From Bog-756 sp037141235 (lineage in GTDB: Bacteria > Actinomycetota > Acidimicrobiia > Acidimicrobiales > RAAP-2), in assembly GCA_037141235.1 (NCBI GenBank), contig JBAXCY010000070.1:1-13581 (forward strand): 13,581 nucleotides of DNA, read 5' to 3'. Both the position numbers and the translations under genes were made by a program. Shown here one piece after another: positions 5,215-11,556 of this stretch (positions within the stretch are counted from its first letter, which is position 1; the number at the start of each line of letters is the position of its first letter). The notes beneath the pieces are model-generated. The model was not told the DNA's origin. It ran no database searches and saw only the letters and a program-made list of their open reading frames with translations.

Positions 5215-8200
5215 CAGGACAAGATGGCGTTGGGCCCGAGGAGGACCCGCAGTTCGCCGACCAGACCCCGGCTGCTGTCGACGTTGAATTCCGACTGCAG
5301 GCGGAAGACTTTGTCTCCTATATGGACCAAGACGGGGGAGTGTCCGGGGTGCTCGGACAGCAGCCGTTTCAGGTCGTCGACGGAGCGGTCGGTCAGGGTC
5401 CCGAGCGGAAGGGAGATGTGGAGGTCGCGGAGCCCGTCGGATTGCAGTTCGGGCCGGGACACCTCCATGCAGACCAACTTGAGGCGTTCATCGCGCATGT
5501 CGAGCCGGGCCTTGACCACCACGATGGCGTCGTCGTCGAGCAGGGCTCCATAGTCGGCCATGGTCTTCGGGAAGACGAAGGTCTCGATCGAGGCGTTCAG
5601 GTCTTCGAGGACGAACGTAGCCATGAGGTCGCCCTTCTTGGTATATCGGCGCTGGAGCTCGGTGATGACTCCGCCGACCACTTTGATGCCGCCGCCGTCG
5701 TAGCCGGATGCGGCCATGGCCTCGGGGTCGTGGTCGCGCAACTCGGCCAGGGTGCAGTCGGTGAGCCGCGACAGCGAGCCTTCGAGGCCCATGAGGGGGT
5801 GATCGCTGATGTAGAGGCCGAGCATCTCTTTTTCGAAGGCCAGCCGGAGTGCCTTGTCGAACTCGGCGTCGGTGATCGGGAGGCGGGTATCGGCAAACCC
5901 GGTGGTCTGGCCCTCGGTCTGCTCCTCCAGGGAGGCGAAGAGCGACATGACCCCGGCATCGTGCTCGCGGCGGCGCTCGAGGGTGCGATCAATAATCTCT
6001 TCGTAGGCGAGGAACAGGCCCTGGCGGGCGTGGCCCATCGAGTCGAAGGCGCCGGCCTTGATGAGGGACTCCAGGGTCCGCTTGTTGAGGACCTGGGGGT
6101 CGACCCGCTGACAGAAGTCGTAGAAGTCGATAAAGGGGCCACCCGCCTCCCGTTCGGCCACGATGAGAGCGACCAGGGCCTCGCCCACATTGCGCACGGC
6201 GGCCAGTCCGAAGGTGATGGCCCCCGCACTGTCGCCCCCGGTGCCGATGGCGCCCTCGCCAGCGGTGAAGTCCGGGGTGAACTCGGCCAGTGAGCGGTTG
6301 ACGTCGGGTACCTGGACCTCGATGCCGAGGGTTCGGCACTCGCCGAGGTAGATGGCGGTCTTGTCCTTGTTGTCCTTGACCGAGGTGAGCAGGCTGGCCA
6401 GGTACTCGACCGGGTAGTGGGCCTTCAGCCAGGCGGTCTGGTAGGCGATGAACCCGTAACCATAGGAGTGGGACTTGTTGAAGGCGTAGTCGGCGAAGGG
6501 TTCGATGATGTCGAAGAGGGTGGTGCCGAGCGACTCGCCGTATCCGGTGGCCGCACATCCTTCGACGAACTTGATGCGCTCCTTGGCAATGAGGCCCCGG
6601 TCCTTCTTGCCGCACGCTTTGCGCAGGTTGTCGGCTTCGGCGAGCGTGTACCCGGCGAACTTCTGGGCCACCCGCATGACCGACTCTTGATAGATCATCA
6701 GCCCATAGGTGTCGGCCAAGATGTCGGCGAGGTCCGGGTGCTCGTAGGTGACCGCCTGGCGGCCGTTCTTGCGGTCGGCGTAATCGCGGTGCATGTTGGC
6801 CGCCATGGGGCCGGGGCGGTACAGGGCGACCAGGGCGGCGATGTCATCGAACGTGGTGGGGGCGAGCGAGCGCATGAGCGAGCGCATCGGCCCACCTTCG
6901 AGCTGGAACACGCCCATGGAGTCGCCCTTGCGCAGCATGACGAAGGTGGGCTCGTCGTCGAGGGGGATATTGTCGATGTCGGGCCGGAGCTGGGTGGAGA
7001 TTTCGATCAGGTCGAGGGCCCGCTCGATGACCGAGAGGTTGCGGAGCCCGAGGAAGTCCATCTTGAGCAGTCCGAGGGCTTCGACGCCGTGCATCTCGTA
7101 CTGCGTGACGATGGGAGCATCGCCCGGATTGTTGTTGTCGGGCTTGCGCTGGATGGGGACGTACTCGGTGAGGGGCAGGTCGGTGATGACCACCGCGGCG
7201 GCATGGATCCCGTCTCCCCGGCGGAGCCCCTCGAGGCCCCTGGCCACGTCGATGACGCGCTTGGCCTCGGGATCGGTCTCGTACATGGTGCGCAGTTCGG
7301 CGGCGGCGGCAAAGCCGTCCTCGAATCCCTCGGTCTTGGCCAGACAGGCGGCCAGCGGGGTGTCCCGGCCCATCATCAGCGGGGGCATGGCCTTGGCAAT
7401 CTTGTCGCCGACGATGTAGGGGAGCCCGAGCACCCGCGATGCGTCGCGGACGGCAGCCCGGGCCTTGATGGTGGAGAAGGTGACGATCTGGGCCACGTGG
7501 TCGGAGCCGTAGCGCTCGGCGGCGTACTTGATCATGTCGCCGCGGTAGCGCTCGTCGAAGTCCATGTCGATGTCGGGCATCTGGATGCGGCCCGGATTGA
7601 GGAATCGCTCGAAGAGGAGGTCGTACTTAATGGGGTCGAGATCGACGATCTGCAAGCAGTAGGCGACGCAGCAGCCAGCAGCCGAGCCACGGCCCGGGCC
7701 CACTCGGATCCGGTGGGAGCGGGCGTAGCGGATCAAGTCCCACACGACCAAGAAGTAGGCCGAGAACCCCATGTCGCCGATGACTCGGAGCTCGTAGTCG
7801 AGCCGCTCCATCACCTCGGGCGGGATGGGCATGCCGTAACGCTCCTTGGCCCCCTCGATGCTGAGGTGGCGGAGGTAGGCGGCGGCCCCGACCTCATAGG
7901 TGGCGCCCTTGAACTCGTCGGGCACCGGGAACTGGGGGAGGCTGGGCGTGCCGAACTCGATCTCCACCGAAGCCCGCTCGGCGATGAGCAGGGTGTTGTC
8001 GCAGGCGTCGGGCAGCTCGGAAAAGAGGTGGCGCATCTCGGCGGCCGACTTCAGGTAGTGCTCCTCGCCGTGGAACTTGAACCGCTTGGGGTCAGCGATG
8101 AGGGCGCCGGTCTGCACGCACAGGAGGGCGTCGTGGGCGACGCTGTCCTCGCGGTGGGTGTAGTGGCTGTCGTTGGTAGCCAGCAGCGGGGCGCCGATGC

Positions 8201-8831
8201 GCTTGGCGATCTCGATGAGGGCCGGGTTGGTCTTGTGCTGTTCGGGGAGGCCATGGTCTTGGACCTCGACGAAGAGGTTGCCCTTGCCGAAGATGTCCTG
8301 GAGGCGGCTGGCCAGCATCTCGGCCTTGGCCTGGTCGTCGGCCAAGAGGGCCTGGAGGACGACACCGCCCAGGCAGCCGGTAGTGGCGATGAGTCCCTTG
8401 GCGTGGCGTTCGAGCAACTCCCAGTCGAGACGCGGCTTGTAGTAGTAGCCCTCGAGGTAGGCGGCCGAGGAGAGCTTCAGCAGGTTGCGGTAGCCCTCGT
8501 TCGACTCTGCCAGCAGGGTGAGGTGGTAGTAGAGCTTTTCGCCGCCGCCGGTGTCGCCGCCGGTGTCGTCGATCTTGCCGCGGCGGACCGGTCGCTCATG
8601 GCGGGACTCGGCGGCCATGTAAGCCTCGGTGCCGATGATGGGGTTGATACCGGCCTTGCGGCAGGCGGCGTAGAAGTCGAGGACCCCGTACATGTTGCCG
8701 TGGTCAGTAATGCCGAGCGCGGGTTGGCCGTCGGCCACGGCTGCTTCCACCAGGTCGTTCACCCGCGCCGCTCCGTCCAGCATCGAGAACTCGGTGTGGG
8801 TGTGGAGATGAGTGAACGACCGTGCTGCCAA
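5214..8831 (-). CDS. dnaE: DNA polymerase III alpha subunit (DnaE1 type)
   Basis: This is the catalytic subunit of the replicative DNA polymerase, 1205 residues, normal for DnaE1. Residues 1 to about 260 are the PHP domain (THLHTHTEFSMLDG, GITDHGNMYG, IGTEAYMA, YYHLTLLA, ATTGCLGG, TNDSHY). The polymerase core has GPGRGSAAG (378-386), MPDIDMDFDERYRG with catalytic Asp422 and Asp424, and KMDFLGL with the third Asp at 592. A helix-hairpin-helix region (RTLESLIKAGAFDS) and an OB fold (GGVITELQRRYTKKGDLMATF) follow. GVMSLFASLEEQ may be the sliding-clamp binding segment (inference). There is no PolC-type exonuclease insertion and no intein. The start is TTG at 8831, which puts the PHP motif at the expected distance; no ATG or GTG lies upstream in frame. 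AGGAAGG at 8844-8850 is 12 bases before it, longer than usual. Confidence 0.98.
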   Translation of the reverse strand: MAARSFTHLHTHTEFSMLDGAARVNDLVEAAVADGQPALGITDHGNMYGVLDFYAACRKAGINPIIGTEAYMAAESRHERPVRRGKIDDTGGDTGGGEKLYYHLTLLAESNEGYRNLLKLSSAAYLEGYYYKPRLDWELLERHAKGLIATTGCLGGVVLQALLADDQAKAEMLASRLQDIFGKGNLFVEVQDHGLPEQHKTNPALIEIAKRIGAPLLATNDSHYTHREDSVAHDALLCVQTGALIADPKRFKFHGEEHYLKSAAEMRHLFSELPDACDNTLLIAERASVEIEFGTPSLPQFPVPDEFKGATYEVGAAAYLRHLSIEGAKERYGMPIPPEVMERLDYELRVIGDMGFSAYFLVVWDLIRYARSHRIRVGPGRGSAAGCCVAYCLQIVDLDPIKYDLLFERFLNPGRIQMPDIDMDFDERYRGDMIKYAAERYGSDHVAQIVTFSTIKARAAVRDASRVLGLPYIVGDKIAKAMPPLMMGRDTPLAACLAKTEGFEDGFAAAAELRTMYETDPEAKRVIDVARGLEGLRRGDGIHAAAVVITDLPLTEYVPIQRKPDNNNPGDAPIVTQYEMHGVEALGLLKMDFLGLRNLSVIERALDLIEISTQLRPDIDNIPLDDEPTFVMLRKGDSMGVFQLEGGPMRSLMRSLAPTTFDDIAALVALYRPGPMAANMHRDYADRKNGRQAVTYEHPDLADILADTYGLMIYQESVMRVAQKFAGYTLAEADNLRKACGKKDRGLIAKERIKFVEGCAATGYGESLGTTLFDIIEPFADYAFNKSHSYGYGFIAYQTAWLKAHYPVEYLASLLTSVKDNKDKTAIYLGECRTLGIEVQVPDVNRSLAEFTPDFTAGEGAIGTGGDSAGAITFGLAAVRNVGEALVALIVAEREAGGPFIDFYDFCQRVDPQVLNKRTLESLIKAGAFDSMGHARQGLFLAYEEIIDRTLERRREHDAGVMSLFASLEEQTEGQTTGFADTRLPITDAEFDKALRLAFEKEMLGLYISDHPLMGLEGSLSRLTDCTLAELRDHDPEAMAASGYDGGGIKVVGGVITELQRRYTKKGDLMATFVLEDLNASIETFVFPKTMADYGALLDDDAIVVVKARLDMRDERLKLVCMEVSRPELQSDGLRDLHISLPLGTLTDRSVDDLKRLLSEHPGHSPVLVHIGDKVFRLQSEFNVDSSRGLVGELRVLLGPNAILS

Positions 8832-9032
8832 CGTCCTGGTGCGCCTTCCTCGATTTGGTCGCCCGTGCTGGTCGAAGGTGCCTGAGGAGGCGGTCGACGG
8901 GCTGCGGACGAGTTACAGCGTTGTGATTCTGACGATAGCGCGATGCACACGGGGCTGACGGGTGCGCCCGTGACCTGGGACAGCGCCTCACCACTGGGCC
9001 AGGCGGTGCCGAGAGGTCGAAAGAACGGCGCC
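8832..9032. other. Gap between bpa and dnaE
   Basis: 201 bases with no supported gene. It should hold the dnaE promoter and the 3' end of the bpa transcript. I found only weak -10-like matches on the minus strand and no hairpin with a T-run. Confidence 0.5.
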
Positions 9033-9584
9033 CTACAGGTAGGTGCCGGGTCTCCCTACGGGGGAGTCGTCTCCGTCGGTGATCGACTGCTGGCGCATCT
9101 CGTCGAGCTGGGCTCGGGCGGCCACCTGCTGGGCCACCAAGGTGGCCTGAATGCCATGGAAGAGCCCCTCGAGCCATCCGACTAACTGGGCGTGGGCGAT
9201 CCGGAGTTCGGACTCGGATGGGTTGGGAGAGTCGAAGGGGATGGCGATCCGGTCGAGTTCGCCAGCCAGGTCCGCAGAGAGGCCGTCGGCCAGTTCACGG
9301 ATGGACTGCTCATAGATCTCGCGGAGGCGGCCGCGGCTGGCCTCGTCCAACGGGGCCTGGCGGACCTCTTCGAGGAGCTGCTTGACCATGGACCCGATCC
9401 GCAGCAGCTTGGCTGGCTGTGTGATCGACTCAGTGTCGTTCTCATCGTCCCCGTCAGCCGAGGGACCCGAATCGGTCGGGCCGGTGGAGAAGGTGCCGGT
9501 GTCCAAGACTTCGGGCCGGAGCGCCTCGGTCTGGGCCGCCGAGGTCGAGGTAAGCGACTGGTCCTGGTTTGGCTCTGTGGTCAT
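9033..9584 (-). CDS. bpa: Bacterial proteasome activator Bpa
   Basis: Bpa forms a ring that docks on the 20S proteasome and opens its gate without ATP, feeding it unfolded proteins. The 183-residue product matches what I recall of the M. tuberculosis protein (Rv3780) along its core: QPAKLLRIGSMVKQLLEEVR (56-75), APLDEASRGRLREIYEQSIREL (77-98), then ELRIAHAQLVGWLEGLFHGIQ (126-146) and AARAQLDEMRQ. Residues 1-54 are acidic and probably disordered. The C-terminus is GTYL, where the mycobacterial protein ends GQYL, the motif that inserts into proteasome pockets. The ATG at 9584 is preceded by a strong SD, AGGAGGAG (9592-9599), and overlaps the stop of the upstream phosphodiesterase gene by ATGA. 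Its presence predicts prcB/prcA elsewhere in the genome. Confidence 0.95.
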   Translation of the reverse strand: MTTEPNQDQSLTSTSAAQTEALRPEVLDTGTFSTGPTDSGPSADGDDENDTESITQPAKLLRIGSMVKQLLEEVRQAPLDEASRGRLREIYEQSIRELADGLSADLAGELDRIAIPFDSPNPSESELRIAHAQLVGWLEGLFHGIQATLVAQQVAARAQLDEMRQQSITDGDDSPVGRPGTYL

Positions 9585-10750
9585 AGCTCTGCTCCTCCTA
9601 GCGCCACCAGGGGCACGAGCATCTCGTCGCTGGTCAGCGAGCCATGGCGACACGCCAGTCGGTTCTCCCCGGTGTCGGCCGGGTCCATGAAGGCGATCGG
9701 TTCGAAGGGGATGAGGGCCACGTCGCCGAGGCGGGCGGCGAACCGGTCGCTGAGCGGTCCTCCGAACCAGCCGTCCTCGATCAGCTGCTGGCGGGTTCGC
9801 ACCCACGAGGTGGCGCCGTACTGCTCAGTCAGGAGGGCGGTGAGGTCCCCGGTGGCCCCCGGGCGGGCATGGAGCCAGCGGAACCGTCCTTCCCCCGAGA
9901 AGAAGCGGGTCATGGCCATCGCCTCGGATCCGAGCACTTCCACCCGGGAGCCGACCTCGATCTGTCCGTGGTCGGCGGTGACCACCAAGACGGCACCCGG
10001 GGGGAGTCGCGCCACGAGATCCCCCACGATCCGGTCGACCGTCTCGAGCTCGGCGTCGTAGTGGTCGCCGAATCCTTCGGCGTGGGCGATCTTGTCGACG
10101 CCGTCGTAGTAGGCGTAGACGAACGGATCGCCGCTGCGCAGGCGTCGGTCCACTTCGACAACCAGCGAAGAGGCCACGCGGTAGTCGTGCAGCGGGGAGT
10201 CGCCGAGATGGGCGGCGGTGAACCCGGTGCCACCGAAGTCGACCTTGGATATCACGGGAACCGGACCGACCGCCCCAGGAAACGGTTCGAGCGGCTGGAA
10301 GTTGCGTACAGGAATGGTCTGGCGGGCATCGAGGTCCGACCGGCTGTCGAGGCTCCATCGGAGCATGTTCAAGATCTGGTCGCCCTCGGCCAAGCGATAG
10401 CCAAGGATTCCGTGGTCCGACGGAGGTCGACCGGTGGTGATGGAGGTCAGGGCGGCTGCCGTGGTGGTGGGCGCCACCGAAGTGATGGGACGGTCGATGC
10501 CAGCGCCAGCACTGAGGTTCGGCGTCAACGAGGACCGCTGGCGAAGCTGGTTCCAGCCCAGGCCATCGATGACCAGGAGCACGACTTGTCGGGCGCGCTC
10601 GGCTGCTTCGGGGAGCCAGTCGATACCGTCCTCGGGTCCAGCCACTCCGCCGAGCAGTCTCGGCACCACGTTGGCGATACAGCCGCTTTGGTAGTCAGGG
10701 AGCACCGGCACGACCAAGGGAGCATCGGTAGTGGATTTGGGCACGATCAT
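9581..10750 (-). CDS. Alkaline phosphatase superfamily protein (nucleotide pyrophosphatase/phosphodiesterase type)
   Basis: The 389-residue product has the two-metal active site of the nucleotide pyrophosphatase/phosphodiesterase branch. VVLLVIDGLGW carries metal ligand Asp62. SVAPTTTAAALTSITTG (91-107) holds the nucleophile threonine (Thr96 or 97) and is followed by HGILGY. YYDGVDKIAH supplies Asp219 and His223, VVTADHGQ Asp260 and His261, and CRHGS His369. No signal peptide or membrane segment is seen, so it is probably cytoplasmic, unlike many secreted relatives. Known family reactions include hydrolysis of nucleotide pyrophosphates and phosphodiesters; the substrate here is unknown. ATG 10750 is chosen as the start; no SD precedes it, but TACAGT on the minus strand lies eight bases upstream and could be a -10 of a near-leaderless mRNA. 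The 3' end overlaps bpa, and the gene upstream ends 67 bases away. Confidence 0.88.
   Translation of the reverse strand: MIVPKSTTDAPLVVPVLPDYQSGCIANVVPRLLGGVAGPEDGIDWLPEAAERARQVVLLVIDGLGWNQLRQRSSLTPNLSAGAGIDRPITSVAPTTTAAALTSITTGRPPSDHGILGYRLAEGDQILNMLRWSLDSRSDLDARQTIPVRNFQPLEPFPGAVGPVPVISKVDFGGTGFTAAHLGDSPLHDYRVASSLVVEVDRRLRSGDPFVYAYYDGVDKIAHAEGFGDHYDAELETVDRIVGDLVARLPPGAVLVVTADHGQIEVGSRVEVLGSEAMAMTRFFSGEGRFRWLHARPGATGDLTALLTEQYGATSWVRTRQQLIEDGWFGGPLSDRFAARLGDVALIPFEPIAFMDPADTGENRLACRHGSLTSDEMLVPLVALGGAEL
9592..9599 (-). promoter_or_regulatory. Strong ribosome binding site of bpa
   Basis: AGGAGGAG on the minus strand lies 7 bases before the bpa ATG and inside the last codons of the upstream gene. 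It is the best SD match I found in the window. It fixes the bpa start and allows efficient initiation despite the ATGA overlap. Confidence 0.8.
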
Positions 10751-10793
10751 CGCTACCGACTGTAGGCGCGAGGAGGTGCCGACCGTTTTCCGT

Positions 10794-10814
10794 TGGGGCG
10801 TGGGGCGTGGGGCG
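10794..10814 (+). repeat. Three tandem TGGGGCG units
   Basis: Three exact 7-base copies stand side by side at 10794-10800, 10801-10807 and 10808-10814, followed by GCG. They fill much of the 67-base gap between the 10818-11540 gene and the phosphodiesterase gene, ending three bases before the former's stop codon. The plus strand shows three runs of four G and one GG, so a weak G-quadruplex is conceivable. Confidence 0.75.
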
Positions 10815-10817
10815 GCG

Positions 10818-11540
10818 TCAACTGCGAGGCAGCAATGCCCTGACGGTCTTGTAGCAGTGACCGTCGCGGGGCGTGCTCAGGGCGGCCACCAGATAGTGGG
10901 GTTTGAAGCCGAGGGCGGAGGAGAGATCTTTTCCTTGCAGCCGATCCCGTCGAGCCACGTCGAGTGCCCGCTCCAACTGGGGGTCCTCGACCGGCAGCCA
11001 GTTATCGCTGCGACCCCACCCGAAGCGGACCCACGCCGTCCGGTCGCCGATCCGGCGGAACAGGACCGGCCCCTTGGTGGGTTCGATGAGGGCCAGCGAC
11101 GGCCGGAACCCCTTGAACTCCCAGTAGGGAGCCGATGCCCCCGGAAAGCCGAGTACATGGTCTTCGATCGGAGCAGCCAAATGATTGAGGAGTTGGCGCA
11201 CCGAACGTCCGTGCAGGGTGCCCAGGTGGCGGGGGAGTCCGCTGGCCGTCACTGCCTCGGGTTGGGCCAAGTCGTCGCGTTCGGGTTCGTCGGCCAGATG
11301 GGTCTCGACCACGTCGAACGGGGACAGATCAGGACCGTGTTCGACGGGCCAGTCGACCCGGACCCGGACCAAGGCCCCGGATGCCAGGTCCACACCAGTG
11401 GTGTCCTCGAGGTGGGAGGCCAGCACCAAAAGGGTGAGTGCCGATCCGCCCTCGACAGAGATCTGGTCGCGGTGCTTGACCGACCGGGCCACGGCACGGG
11501 CAGTTCCGCTGCGCGGGGTGCGAGAGGAGCGCGCAGCCAT
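10818..11540 (-). CDS. Unrecognised conserved-looking protein (240 residues)
   Basis: I do not recognise this protein. The first 25 residues are Arg/Ser-rich and basic (AARSSRTPRSGTARAV). The rest is soluble and well mixed, with clear protein-like stretches: GGSALTLLVLASHLEDTTGVDL, then LNHLAAPIEDHVLGFPGASAPYWEFKGFRPSLALIEPTKGP, LFRRIGDRTAWVRFGWGRSDNWLPVED, and a C-terminal GLGF-like SALGFKPHYLVAAL. The many aromatic residues in the middle could mark a ligand or nucleic-acid binding surface, but that is speculation. No signal peptide or transmembrane segment is seen. GTG at 11543 followed by ATG at 11540 are both possible starts; I chose the ATG. It begins 16 bases after the stop of the YyaL-like gene, so the two are probably co-transcribed. 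Codon use is like that of its neighbours. Confidence 0.8.
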   Translation of the reverse strand: MAARSSRTPRSGTARAVARSVKHRDQISVEGGSALTLLVLASHLEDTTGVDLASGALVRVRVDWPVEHGPDLSPFDVVETHLADEPERDDLAQPEAVTASGLPRHLGTLHGRSVRQLLNHLAAPIEDHVLGFPGASAPYWEFKGFRPSLALIEPTKGPVLFRRIGDRTAWVRFGWGRSDNWLPVEDPQLERALDVARRDRLQGKDLSSALGFKPHYLVAALSTPRDGHCYKTVRALLPRS

Positions 11541-11556
11541 CACGTCGTCTTGTCTA

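Noticed and set aside
5175..6293. 372-residue plus-strand frame beginning in the gap after dnaE
   Set aside because: Almost all of it is antisense to the dnaE C-terminal region, and no family motif is seen.
6417..8885. 822-residue open frame on the plus strand, antisense to dnaE
   Set aside because: It is opposite a certain dnaE gene in a codon-biased high-GC region. Its composition is Gly/Val/Asp/Glu-rich and repetitive with no recognisable domain, as expected of a shadow frame.
8832..9032. Promoter-like TATCGT on the minus strand in the gap upstream of dnaE
   Set aside because: There is no matching -35, and such six-base patterns are easily found by chance; not strong enough to list.
9644..10765. 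373-residue plus-strand frame opposite the phosphodiesterase gene
   Set aside because: The minus-strand gene has all active-site motifs of its family; the plus frame shows none.
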